The notes under the pieces are model-generated. The model worked only from the letters and a program-made list of their open reading frames with translations, made no database searches and had not been told where the DNA came from. Shown here in pieces: positions 33,403 through 40,972 of a stretch of DNA of 48,391 nt. The DNA comes from Candidatus Nomurabacteria bacterium (GTDB lineage: Bacteria > Patescibacteriota > Minisyncoccia > Phycocordibacterales > UBA9973), in contig CALQYS010000001.1 in assembly GCA_943348755.1 (NCBI GenBank), forward strand, positions 133,963-182,353. Reading direction: 5' to 3'. Positions within the stretch are counted from its first letter, which is position 1. The number at the start of each line of letters is the position of its first letter. The translations under genes and the position numbers were made by a program.

Positions 33403-34397
33403 TAATATTGCCCCACACTTGCAAGGCTGTTATCTTTCGCAGCTTTTAATAAAAGCTCTTGCGCACATGCCACATCACTCGAGTCTTTTGCCCAACTCTC
33501 TAAGGCCCCATTTTGAATAGCTCGACCATAAGAAAAAGTAAGAGGCCAAGGTAGAGAGTCCATTTGATGCATAGCATTTAGATTTTTTGTGGCTTCTTCG
33601 TCATCTTGACCGCCAGAAAGAAATACAATCCCGCCGATATCTTTCGGCACTTTTTCTTTCAAACATTTCACAGTATTCCGGGCTATTTCTATATTTGATG
33701 CTGAAACTTTGGCATCCTTGCCAGGTATTACCATGCTTGTTTTTAAAATTATTCCGGGAATAAAAACTCCAGCTTCTTTAAGTTCTGAAAAAACTATCTG
33801 TAAGTTATCTAACGTTACCTTATAACATTTTTCCATATCATGATCTCCGTCTATTAAAACCTCTGGCTCGACGATCGGGACGATGTCTAATCTTTGGCAC
33901 GCCAAGGCATATTGCGCAAAAAGAATTGCATTTTCTTTCATGCAATCATGGCTGGGGGTATTTTCTCCTACCGTATATATCGCACGCCATTTAGCAAAAG
34001 TCGCACCAAGTTTTTTATATTCTTTAAGTCTGTCTGCTAGTCCTTCGATACCTTTGGTTACTTTTTCACCCAAATGTAGCGGAAAGTCCGTAGTACCACC
34101 ATCTACTTTGATGCCGACTTCTATCCCTTTTGACTTTAAAATGGATATGAAGCTTCTGCCATCTAGGGCAGACTGCCGCATAGTCTCATCAAAAAGAATA
34201 TACCCAGAAATGTATTTTTCGATACCAGGTGTGGTAACTAGGAGTTCACGATATTCCCTCCTCTTTTCTTCTGTTGTCGGCACACCAAGTTTCTCAAAAC
34301 GCTTGTTGCAAGTAGACAAACTCTCGTCAATAGCGAGAATTCCTTTTGGTGGTGCCAAAAGACGAGAAACTGTTTTAATCAAAACTTCCTGATTCAT
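33402..34397 (-). CDS. Class I fructose-bisphosphate aldolase
   Basis: This enzyme splits fructose-1,6-bisphosphate through a Schiff base. The 331-residue product follows the animal/plant type I sequence: PKGILAIDESLSTCNKR, SGYILFDETMRQ, KVDGGTTDFP, ATFAKWRA, VPIVEPEVLIDGDHD, and IILKTSMV with the Schiff-base Lys, then FLSGGQDDEEAT. All key residues appear present. An extended -10 (TGTTAAAAT) formed by the last codons of gatB ends 6 nt before the ATG. It is coupled to the FAD oxidase gene downstream. Confidence 0.94.
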   Translation of the reverse strand: MNQEVLIKTVSRLLAPPKGILAIDESLSTCNKRFEKLGVPTTEEKRREYRELLVTTPGIEKYISGYILFDETMRQSALDGRSFISILKSKGIEVGIKVDGGTTDFPLHLGEKVTKGIEGLADRLKEYKKLGATFAKWRAIYTVGENTPSHDCMKENAILFAQYALACQRLDIVPIVEPEVLIDGDHDMEKCYKVTLDNLQIVFSELKEAGVFIPGIILKTSMVIPGKDAKVSASNIEIARNTVKCLKEKVPKDIGGIVFLSGGQDDEEATKNLNAMHQMDSLPWPLTFSYGRAIQNGALESWAKDSSDVACAQELLLKAAKDNSLASVGQY

Positions 34398-34401
34398 AAT
34401 T

Positions 34402-35832
34402 CTATTTTAACAAATCTATTAAAACTTGCTTCGTAAGCCCCGGGTTAGCAGAACCTTTGGTCTCTTTCATGATCTGACCAACGAGAGACATAAGCGCCTG
34501 TTCTTTACCCCCTTTATAGTCAGCCACCACTTTCGGATTGCTATCGATTATCTTCTCCGCAATTTTTTTAAGAGCCTCAGTGTCATTTTTTTGTAATAAA
34601 TCTTTTTCAATGGCTATTTTCATTGGCGATTCATCAACCGTCACGATCTTTAATAAAATGTCTTTTGCCGCACGTGAACTTATTAAAGATTCTGTAATCA
34701 TCGATGAAAGCTCGGCCATGTTTTTAGCACTTGGCATTTTTATACCTACATCATTCTTCTTTAGACCCAAAAAGTCTGAGATTATGTAATTAGAAGCAAT
34801 TTTTATCTTATCTTTATTATCTAAAATCCTTGCAATGTCTTCAAACCACGCGCCAAGGACCATATCATTTATAAATACTTCTATGTCTTCATCCTTTATT
34901 CCAAAATCTTTTTTATATCGCATACGCAACGCTACCGGTAATTCGGACAATTCTTTCTTCATTTGCTCTAAATTAAAAGCTTCATGAAGTTTCATTTTCG
35001 GCAGATCTGGCTCTGGGAAATATCTATAGTCCGCGCTGCCTTCTTTCTTTCTCTGGGAAAATGTTTTCTGTTTGCTTTCATCCCAGCCTCGCGTCTCCTG
35101 TACTATCTCTCCGCCCCCTCCAGCCTCTAACAGCTCTGTCATTCTATCAAGTTCGTACTTAATAGCTTTTTCCACGCTCTTAAAAGAATTTAAGTTTTTG
35201 ACTTCAACCTTTGTACCTAGAATTTTTTTATCTGTTGAAATAGAGATATTCGCTTCCACACGCATCTCCCCCTTTTCCATATTGGCTCCAGATACACCCA
35301 AATACCAAAGCATTAGTTGAAACTCTTTAGCAAACTTTGTGGCGCCTTTTGCAGCCCCATCTCCACTTTCAAAGGTAGTCGCTTCTGTCACCAACTCCAT
35401 AAGCGGCACTCCGGAGCGATTGAAGTCAATAAGTGAAAAGTCTCCGCGATCATGCTTGTTATTAGCAGTATCTTCTTCTAAGTGAATGCGAGTAATATCG
35501 AAATCAGCCAAGTGCCCGCCAGAAACTATTGGATATTTGTATTGTGAAATCTGATAACCCTTAGGAATATCAGGATAAAAATAATTTTTACGGTCAAATT
35601 CAGTAAAATCAGCGATACTGCCATCTACAGCGAGACCTACTTTTATCACGTTTTCTACGGCCTTTTTATTTATAACGGGCAGTGCTCCCGGATGCGCCAT
35701 GCAAACTGGACAAATGTTTACGTTGGGCAATACCTCATCTGGGTCATTCTTGCAGCCACAAAACATCTTGGTTTGTGTCTTTAGCTCGGCATGAATCTCT
35801 AGCCCAATTGTCGGGTAATATTTTACGGCCAT
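34402..35832 (-). CDS. gatB: Asp/Glu-tRNA amidotransferase subunit B
   Basis: GatB is the kinase/tRNA-binding part of GatCAB, which converts Glu-tRNA(Gln) to Gln-tRNA(Gln) and/or Asp-tRNA(Asn) to Asn-tRNA(Asn). The 476-residue product has IGLEIHAELKTQTKMFCGC (with the Zn ligand cysteines completed by NICPVCMAHPG), KNYFYPDIPKGYQISQY, RIHLEEDT, DFNRSGVPLMELVTE and the C-terminal YqeY-like domain (from about 330). gatA and gatC are not in the window. The start is supported by TATACT ending 6 nt before it. Confidence 0.97.
   Translation of the reverse strand: MAVKYYPTIGLEIHAELKTQTKMFCGCKNDPDEVLPNVNICPVCMAHPGALPVINKKAVENVIKVGLAVDGSIADFTEFDRKNYFYPDIPKGYQISQYKYPIVSGGHLADFDITRIHLEEDTANNKHDRGDFSLIDFNRSGVPLMELVTEATTFESGDGAAKGATKFAKEFQLMLWYLGVSGANMEKGEMRVEANISISTDKKILGTKVEVKNLNSFKSVEKAIKYELDRMTELLEAGGGGEIVQETRGWDESKQKTFSQRKKEGSADYRYFPEPDLPKMKLHEAFNLEQMKKELSELPVALRMRYKKDFGIKDEDIEVFINDMVLGAWFEDIARILDNKDKIKIASNYIISDFLGLKKNDVGIKMPSAKNMAELSSMITESLISSRAAKDILLKIVTVDESPMKIAIEKDLLQKNDTEALKKIAEKIIDSNPKVVADYKGGKEQALMSLVGQIMKETKGSANPGLTKQVLIDLLK
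34404..34412 (-). promoter_or_regulatory. Extended -10 promoter of the aldolase gene
   Basis: TGTTAAAAT on the minus strand (34412-34404) is made from the final gatB codons (TTG TTA AAA TAG). Six nt separate it from the ATG at 34397. Confidence 0.65.
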
Positions 35833-35838
35833 ATCCTA

Positions 35839-35844
35839 AGTATA
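35839..35844 (-). promoter_or_regulatory. -10 box of gatB
   Basis: TATACT on the minus strand (35844-35839) is followed by 6 nt (TAGGAT) and the ATG at 35832. It occupies much of the 14-nt gap after obg. Confidence 0.6.
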
Positions 35845-35846
35845 CT

Positions 35847-36854
35847 TTATTTTTTCTTCAAAATCTTCACCAGCGCGTCTTGAAACTTTTTGACCATTTT
35901 GTCGTCATATAAGGATAAAGTGAAAACCCCGCCTTTTCTGGCCGGGGCAAGCATTTTAAATTTTTCAATAGTTTTTTTAATAACTTTCGGATCTTCTACT
36001 ACATCCACCTTAGTTAAAATAATTATTTCTTTTTTGTCTGATAGCCCCTCCTCACCCAGGTCTAACTTTTTATCATATTTGGCAAGTTCCCTGCGGATCT
36101 CTTTGTAACTTTTCATCATGTTTTTATTTTCAAAAGAGACTAAATGTGCCAACATTTTTGTACGTTTAACATGACGCAGGAATTTAACTCCAAGACCTTT
36201 TCCTTCAGATGCGCCCTCTATCAGCCCGGGAATATCAGCAATAATATAGCCATAAAAGTCTCCCAAATTTGGATCGAGGGTCGTAAAAGGATAATCACCC
36301 ACTTTTGCCTCAGCATTTGTTAAAGCATTTAAAAGGGATGATTTACCAGCATTTGGAAGTCCTACGAAACCAATATCAGCAAAAAGTTCTAATTCTATTT
36401 TGAAGTTACCTTTTTCACCTTCTCCGCCAACATTAGCCTCTCGTGGGGTTGTATTAGTGGAACTTTTAAAATGTTCATTACCGAAACCTCCGAAACCACC
36501 CTTCAAAAGCAATACCTGTTCTCCTTCTTTGGTTAGTTGCCATTTTTCCCCAGTTTCCTCGCGGGTAATGATAGAGCCGACGGGTAATTCTAAAATAAAA
36601 TCTTCTCCATTTTTACCATGTAAACTCTGACTTCCCCCATCTTCTCCTCTGCCAGCAATAAAGCTTTTCTTTGCTTTGTATTTTAAAAGAATGTGCACAT
36701 CGCGGACAGCTTTTACATAAAAATTACCACCACGTCCAGCGTCTCCCCCTGAAGGCCCACCTTTTGGGATAAATTTCTCTTGCCTAAAACGCACGACACC
36801 GTTTCCTCCGCGTCCAGCTTCTGCGTATATTTTTATTTCATCAATGAATGCCAT
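35847..36854 (-). CDS. obg: Ribosome-associated GTPase Obg
   Basis: Obg/CgtA acts in large-subunit assembly and stress signalling. The 335-residue product has the Gly-rich Obg fold (1-158, AGRGGNGVVRFRQEKFIPKGGP split by loops), then the G domain: G1 GLPNAGKSS (about 165-173), G2 YPFTTLDPNLG, G3 DIPGLIEGA, G4 ILTKVDVVED and G5-like FTLSLYD. The OCT C-terminal domain is absent, as in short Obg forms. The upstream side is an inverted repeat whose arm reaches into the ATG. Confidence 0.96.
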   Translation of the reverse strand: MAFIDEIKIYAEAGRGGNGVVRFRQEKFIPKGGPSGGDAGRGGNFYVKAVRDVHILLKYKAKKSFIAGRGEDGGSQSLHGKNGEDFILELPVGSIITREETGEKWQLTKEGEQVLLLKGGFGGFGNEHFKSSTNTTPREANVGGEGEKGNFKIELELFADIGFVGLPNAGKSSLLNALTNAEAKVGDYPFTTLDPNLGDFYGYIIADIPGLIEGASEGKGLGVKFLRHVKRTKMLAHLVSFENKNMMKSYKEIRRELAKYDKKLDLGEEGLSDKKEIIILTKVDVVEDPKVIKKTIEKFKMLAPARKGGVFTLSLYDDKMVKKFQDALVKILKKK

Positions 36855-36957
36855 ATAGAAAATACAAAAACAAAAAATTAAGGAGCCGTGGGTCCCCTGT
36901 CCTTATGGACCTTGAGGGCGAAGGCGGGAGAATTTTTTGTTTTTGTATTTTCTATAT
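36853..36957. repeat. Perfect 27-bp inverted repeat spanning the MYG1-obg gap, copy D
   Basis: The arms at 36853-36879 and 36931-36957 are exact reverse complements. They run from the first base of the MYG1 stop codon region to inside the obg ATG. The 51-nt loop (36880-36930) is G+C-rich. On the minus strand it contains AGGTC, TAAGGACAGG and GGCTCCTT, the same order of blocks as in the loops of copies A-C, with an insertion between them. A GTCC-ATAA-GGAC mini-stem sits inside. Confidence 0.85.
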
Positions 36958-37874
36958 TAACCTATTAAGGCTAATTTCGCTAGCTTGATCGCCCCCTCTT
37001 TAGACTTTGCCACAGCCATATGAAGTCCACGATGGCAAAACACAGCATCGGATACACCGGTCGCTCTCTGTAGTTCTTCGTCTCGAAGGCCCGCCCAACT
37101 GTTTGGAAAATTTTTCCTATTTTTAAAAGTTTTGGGATCTTCTCGAACTGCTTTTACTCCCCAATAGTTATTAGTTCTTCTTGGATGAACTACAAAAATG
37201 GGTTCGGGATAATCATGCAGAGTGTTTTGGAAAGGATAGTTTTTATCAAAAACTAAAACCCTTTTGTCTTGTGTATTTTTATAAATAGAAATTAAAGATT
37301 CTTCTGCTAAGAGTGCATCTTGTGTCTGAATTATTATACGCGATAAAATATCTTTGGCCAAAGAAACACATTTTAAAAAGACTTGGTTGATATCTTTACC
37401 CTCCTCTCGCCAAGTGGGCTCCATCCCAAAAAAAACATTTTGTATCAAGTAAGGAGAAACTTGATATTTATTCTCGGCCAAATCAAAACCGTTATCGTGA
37501 GCATCTACTGGTGCAACCAACTTTTTATCTATGGAGTCCAAAGCTTTCTGCGATCCACAAATCTCTATACCGAATTTCTTCCAAACCAAACCAAAAGAGG
37601 CATATTCTATTTTGGGATCGTATTCGCGACGTCCAGCCCCGCCCGTCTGATGATGATCAAAACGGTTTTTGTCCGGATCATAGACACCCCCCACATCAAA
37701 AACATAATCCCCTTTATCTATTATCTTTTGGTCCCTAGTACGAATTATCTCAAATTTATGACCTTTATTCTCGAGGTAAATAGAAAGCGCGGCGGCGGAG
37801 AATATGTCATCCGCATGAAAAGACCCATCGTGTGTGATTAATTCCTTTTTCGATTTTTTAAAAATATTTATCAT
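36957..37874 (-). CDS. MYG1/UPF0160 family metal-dependent hydrolase
   Basis: The family is related to DHH phosphoesterases; eukaryotic MYG1 is a 3'-5' RNA exonuclease. The 305-residue product has the family motif THDGSFHADD (14-23), DVGGVYDPDKNRFDHHQ (about 60-76) and DAHDNG, which provide metal ligands. The C-terminal part has HPRRTNNYWGVKAVRED and FCHRGLHMAVAKSKEGA. The length is slightly below the usual 330-350. Its start overlaps the DedA gene stop by 4 nt. Confidence 0.9.
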   Translation of the reverse strand: MINIFKKSKKELITHDGSFHADDIFSAAALSIYLENKGHKFEIIRTRDQKIIDKGDYVFDVGGVYDPDKNRFDHHQTGGAGRREYDPKIEYASFGLVWKKFGIEICGSQKALDSIDKKLVAPVDAHDNGFDLAENKYQVSPYLIQNVFFGMEPTWREEGKDINQVFLKCVSLAKDILSRIIIQTQDALLAEESLISIYKNTQDKRVLVFDKNYPFQNTLHDYPEPIFVVHPRRTNNYWGVKAVREDPKTFKNRKNFPNSWAGLRDEELQRATGVSDAVFCHRGLHMAVAKSKEGAIKLAKLALIG

Positions 37875-38482
37875 GAATCTTGTACATTATCATAAAATTC
37901 TTCATAAATCTCATAAAACCAAGTTATCAACTTATCAATAAGAATAAATATTATAAACAAAACTAAGACCACCGCTAAGAACTTCCAGATGTCTTTACTT
38001 ACGTGAAGCGCGGTATAGCTGAAGAAATAACCCAAGGACAGCATGAGCGGAACCCAAATCACTGTAGCACTTATTTCCGCTTTCAGAAATTTTTTATAGT
38101 CTATTTTTTCATAACCAGAAAATATTATTACAAAGTGATTTGTCCCCATTATAAATTTAGAAATAAAAATAGACCAAAAAGGTCTTGTTTTAAACCTGGG
38201 CAGAACGTTGTAAACTCGCTTTTGCACAAATTTAAAAAATCTGTGATGGTTAAATTTCTTGCAAAGAAACTCACCCAAAGCATAACCAAAAAAAGTTTTA
38301 GATAATCCACCTAACAAAAGAAAAACAAGGGATGCCCAAAAATTAAAAGCTCCGAGGTGTGTCAAAATCCCAGTAGAAATCAAAAAAAGCTCTCCCTCAA
38401 AAATAAGCCCAATGTAAAGTATTAAATAAGCTAGGACCTGATGATGCTCGACTAAACGGACTAAAAAGTTGACTGTGTGCAT
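37871..38482 (-). CDS. DedA family membrane protein
   Basis: The 203-residue product has four to five membrane segments. The DedA/SNARE-associated pattern is visible: an early Glu-containing helix (GLIFEGELFLISTG), a Gly-rich GGLSKTFFGYALGEFL, and FISKFIMGTNHFVIIFSGYEKIDYKKFLKAEISATVIWV, which corresponds to the F.(R/K)F.PG.R...AG...M....F......G..IW motif with weak conservation. DedA proteins are proposed lipid (undecaprenyl-phosphate) flippases. It follows yqeY by 6 nt. Confidence 0.82.
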   Translation of the reverse strand: MHTVNFLVRLVEHHQVLAYLILYIGLIFEGELFLISTGILTHLGAFNFWASLVFLLLGGLSKTFFGYALGEFLCKKFNHHRFFKFVQKRVYNVLPRFKTRPFWSIFISKFIMGTNHFVIIFSGYEKIDYKKFLKAEISATVIWVPLMLSLGYFFSYTALHVSKDIWKFLAVVLVLFIIFILIDKLITWFYEIYEEFYDNVQDS

Positions 38483-38488
38483 AAATAA

Positions 38489-38938
38489 TTAAAATAGAGA
38501 ATCCACGGCTTCCTTGACCACGGCACCATCTGCCTTACCCTTTAGATCCTTCATGAGAGCAGACATTAGCATCCCCTTCTTGGTAGCGTCAGTAATGCCG
38601 AGCTCACTCTTTTTGGAACTAGCTATTTTGACCACTTCCGCCTTATCCATCAACTTTGGTAAGTAAGTTTCTAAAATAGAGAGTTCGGCTTCTTCGGCCT
38701 TTACCAAGTCTTCCCTACCACCTTTCTTAAACTGTTCAATCGAGTCCTTTCTCTGTTTAGCAAGTTTGGAAATCACAGCTATGGCTTCTTCGTCTTTCAG
38801 CATTTCTTGGGGCTTTCTGTTTTTAGCAACAAGCTCATTAGTAAAGGCCGCAGACATGGCCCGAAAAGCCTGTAAACGAAGAGCGTCTTTCGCCAGCATC
38901 GCTTCCTTAATATTATTTTTGATTTGCTCATGCAACAT
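38489..38938 (-). CDS. GatB/YqeY domain protein
   Basis: From the ATG at 38938 there are 149 residues starting MLHEQIKNNIKEAMLAKDALRL. This is the free-standing YqeY family: LRAFRAL-like LQAFRAMSAAF, DEEAIAVISKLAKQRKDSIEQFKKGGREDLVKAEEAEL and LPKLMDKAEV. The family resembles the C-terminal tRNA-binding domain of GatB; its role is unclear. A longer frame from 39001 would encode 21 residues from the repeat element and was rejected. Confidence 0.92.
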   Translation of the reverse strand: MLHEQIKNNIKEAMLAKDALRLQAFRAMSAAFTNELVAKNRKPQEMLKDEEAIAVISKLAKQRKDSIEQFKKGGREDLVKAEEAELSILETYLPKLMDKAEVVKIASSKKSELGITDATKKGMLMSALMKDLKGKADGAVVKEAVDSLF

Positions 38939-38940
38939 AT

Positions 38941-39025
38941 AGAAGGAAATTTTACAAATCAAACCTTGCTGCGTTAGGTCGTAAGGATAAGGCTCTTGCA
39001 AAGTTTATTTCTAAAATTTCCTTCT
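38941..39025. repeat. Conserved-loop inverted-repeat element, copy C (yqeY-exonuclease gap)
   Basis: The arms at 38941-38969 and 38998-39025 pair over 25 of about 28 positions. The 28-nt loop (38970-38997) carries GTTAGGTC, GTAAGGATAAGG and GGCTCTT and matches copy B at all but one base. This copy lies between divergent genes, 3 nt before yqeY. Confidence 0.85.
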
Positions 39026-39045
39026 CTAGTATACCAAAAATGTGT

Positions 39046-39051
39046 TAAAAT
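39046..39051 (+). promoter_or_regulatory. -10 box of the exonuclease gene
   Basis: TAAAAT in TGTGTTAAAAT, with an extended-type TG, ends 8 nt before the ATG at 39060. Confidence 0.55.
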
Positions 39052-39059
39052 AGCACCAT

Positions 39060-39776
39060 ATGTCTAAGCTTATATTTTTCGACACAGAAACCACCGGCAA
39101 CGAGCAAAAGGACTTTTTGTGCCAGATAGCCTATAAATCTGGTAATGAAACTTTTACCGGCCTCTACAAACCTCCGACTAAAATCCCACCTGAGGCTTCT
39201 GCTGTGCACCACATCACAAATAAAATGGTAGCCGACAAGCCAGCTTTTCAAAAAACTGAAGATGCAAAAAATATCAAGAAACTTTTTGAAGATGCCGAGG
39301 CTGTAGTCGTGGCGCACAATGCACCGTTTGACCTGATGATGATAGAAAAGGAAGGAATAAAGCCCAAAAAGTTCATCTGTACTCTCAGAGTCGCGAGGCA
39401 TTTAGACAAAGAAGGTAAAATAGATAGGTATAATCTGCAATACTTGCGTTATCTGCTCGAGATCGAAATCGACGCTACTGCGCATGATGCATTAGGAGAT
39501 GTTTTAGTGCTCGAAAAGCTTTTTGAAAGATTAAAAAATAAAATAATGGCAGAAGAAAAGCTAAGTGAAAAAGAAGCAATAGAAGAGATGATCGAGATTT
39601 CTTCGCACCCTTCCCTCATCAAAACACTTATTTTCGGTAAACATAAAGGCAAAAAGGTGGAAGAAGTGTTAAATATCGATCGCGGATGGCTGGAATGGCT
39701 TTTAGCTGAAAAAGAAAAAAGCGATGTCTTAGACGAAGACTGGATTTATACTTTGAAACATTATTTGGAGAAATAA
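39060..39776 (+). CDS. DnaQ-like 3'-5' exonuclease with ExoX-type C-terminus
   Basis: The 238-residue product has the DEDDh catalytic set: ExoI DTETTG (8-13), ExoII HNAPFD (86-91) and ExoIII HDALGD (142-147). The C-terminal segment FGKHKGKKVEEVL...GWLEWLLAEKE (about 192-220) matches the small domain found at the end of exodeoxyribonuclease X. It is therefore more likely a DNA repair or RNA-processing exonuclease than the polymerase III proofreading subunit. It is followed directly by rmuC. Confidence 0.9.
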   Translation: MSKLIFFDTETTGNEQKDFLCQIAYKSGNETFTGLYKPPTKIPPEASAVHHITNKMVADKPAFQKTEDAKNIKKLFEDAEAVVVAHNAPFDLMMIEKEGIKPKKFICTLRVARHLDKEGKIDRYNLQYLRYLLEIEIDATAHDALGDVLVLEKLFERLKNKIMAEEKLSEKEAIEEMIEISSHPSLIKTLIFGKHKGKKVEEVLNIDRGWLEWLLAEKEKSDVLDEDWIYTLKHYLEK

Positions 39777-39785
39777 TGCTAAAAT
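39777..39785 (+). promoter_or_regulatory. Extended -10 promoter of rmuC
   Basis: TGCTAAAAT begins right after the stop codon of the exonuclease gene. Exactly 6 nt separate it from the ATG at 39792. The mRNA should be leaderless. Confidence 0.7.
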
Positions 39786-39791
39786 AGAGAC

Positions 39792-40838
39792 ATGGAGAAT
39801 ATTTCTTGGGTTATATTGGGAGTAGCTGCTGGAGGCATAGTTGCTTACTTCCTTTTGAATAAGAAAAAAGAAGTTTCGAAAGACGATACTGGTTTAAACC
39901 TAATTCTCACCCAAATAAACGAACTATCTAGGACAGTAGATAGTAAGATTGGCGAATCACACAAACAAGTTAATGAAAGTTTGAAATTTCATTCTTCGGA
40001 ATCAAATAAAATAATCCGGGACGTTACAGAAAGGCTCACTCGCCTAGATGAGACGAACAAGCAAGTCATCTCTTTCGCTGACCAGCTGCAAAGCCTAGAA
40101 AATATATTAAAGAATCCAAAACAACGTGGAATACTCGGCGAATATTATCTGGAAACAGTCTTGAAAAACGTTTTACCTCCAGGAAGCTACCAGATGCAAT
40201 ATGAATTCCCAGACAAAACTATCGTGGATGCTGTCGTCTTTGTGAAAGATAAAATCATCCCGATCGACTCAAAATTCTCATTGGAAAATTACAACAAAAT
40301 GGTGGAAGAAAGAGACTCTACGGAAAAAAAGAAACTGGAAGTCGTATTTGTGAATGATCTAAAAAATAGAATCGTAGAAACTTCTAAATACATCCAGCCG
40401 ACTAAGGGCACGACTGATTTTGCCTTTATGTTCATCCCCCATGAAGCTATTTATTACGATTTACTCACAAACAAAGTCGGAGCCCTTGAAGAAAACGAAA
40501 ATTTGATACAGCGCGCTGCCGGAAAATACAAAGTCATCATCACCTCTCCCACTTCTTTCCTTGCATATTTGCAGACTGTTCTGCAGGGTCTAAAAGCACT
40601 GAAAATAGAAGAATCCGCCAAAGAAATAATAAAAAAAGTAGAGGACCTCGGCAAACACTTAAAGTCCTATGATGAATACCACAACAAACTCGGTAACGCC
40701 CTCGGTACCGTGGTGAACCATTACAATGCTTCAAATAAAGAACTCAAAAAGATAGATAAAGATGTACTTCGTATTGCTGGCTCTTCGCCAGAGTTATCTC
40801 TGCTTGAAGTAGAGAAACCAAAAGTTGAAGAAGAGTAA
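39792..40838 (+). CDS. rmuC: RmuC-family DNA recombination protein
   Basis: The 348-residue product has an N-terminal membrane helix (about 5-23), a coiled coil (about 35-110) and the RmuC nuclease-like domain: KNPKQRGILGEYYLETVLKNVLPPGSY, VDAVVFVKDKIIPIDSKFSLENY (with the PD-(D/E)xK-like D and DSK), FMFIPHEAIYYDLL, and TSPTSFLAYLQTVLQGLK. RmuC limits inversions at short inverted repeats in E. coli, which is of interest given the inverted repeats in this window. Confidence 0.93.
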   Translation: MENISWVILGVAAGGIVAYFLLNKKKEVSKDDTGLNLILTQINELSRTVDSKIGESHKQVNESLKFHSSESNKIIRDVTERLTRLDETNKQVISFADQLQSLENILKNPKQRGILGEYYLETVLKNVLPPGSYQMQYEFPDKTIVDAVVFVKDKIIPIDSKFSLENYNKMVEERDSTEKKKLEVVFVNDLKNRIVETSKYIQPTKGTTDFAFMFIPHEAIYYDLLTNKVGALEENENLIQRAAGKYKVIITSPTSFLAYLQTVLQGLKALKIEESAKEIIKKVEDLGKHLKSYDEYHNKLGNALGTVVNHYNASNKELKKIDKDVLRIAGSSPELSLLEVEKPKVEEE

Positions 40839-40864
40839 AGAAATTTTTGGATTTTCCTAAAAAA

Positions 40865-40873
40865 TGCTATATT
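40865..40873 (+). promoter_or_regulatory. Extended -10 promoter of tRNA-Glu
   Basis: TGCTATATT ends 9 nt before the tRNA 5' end (40883). Transcription would start about 3 nt upstream of the mature tRNA. TTGGAT at 40847 is a poor -35 with a 15-nt spacer. Confidence 0.6.
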
Positions 40874-40882
40874 CCACCTAAC

Positions 40883-40954
40883 GGCTCTATCGTCTAACGG
40901 TTAGGACGAATCCTTCTCAAGGATTAAATCGCGGTTCGATTCCGCGTAGAGTCA
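40883..40954 (+). tRNA. trnE: tRNA-Glu (anticodon CTC)
   Basis: The acceptor strands GGCTCTA and TAGAGTC pair over 7 bp with one G-U. The anticodon stem AATCC/GGATT encloses TTCTCAA, giving anticodon CTC. The T arm is CGCGG TTCGATT CCGCG. The discriminator is A and CCA is not encoded. Confidence 0.95.
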
Positions 40955-40972
40955 CACACTAATTTATTTCTT

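Noticed and set aside
38970-38997. Integron attC-like core (GTTAGGT fits GTTRRRY) in the conserved loop
   Set aside because: Only one such box occurs per element and it lies in the loop. No RYYYAAC partner at the other end, no integrase, and the flanking genes are housekeeping genes rather than cassettes.
38489-39001. YqeY extended to 39001, and prfA extended to 29286
   Set aside because: Both extensions only translate the conserved-loop repeat. The shorter starts match family N-termini.
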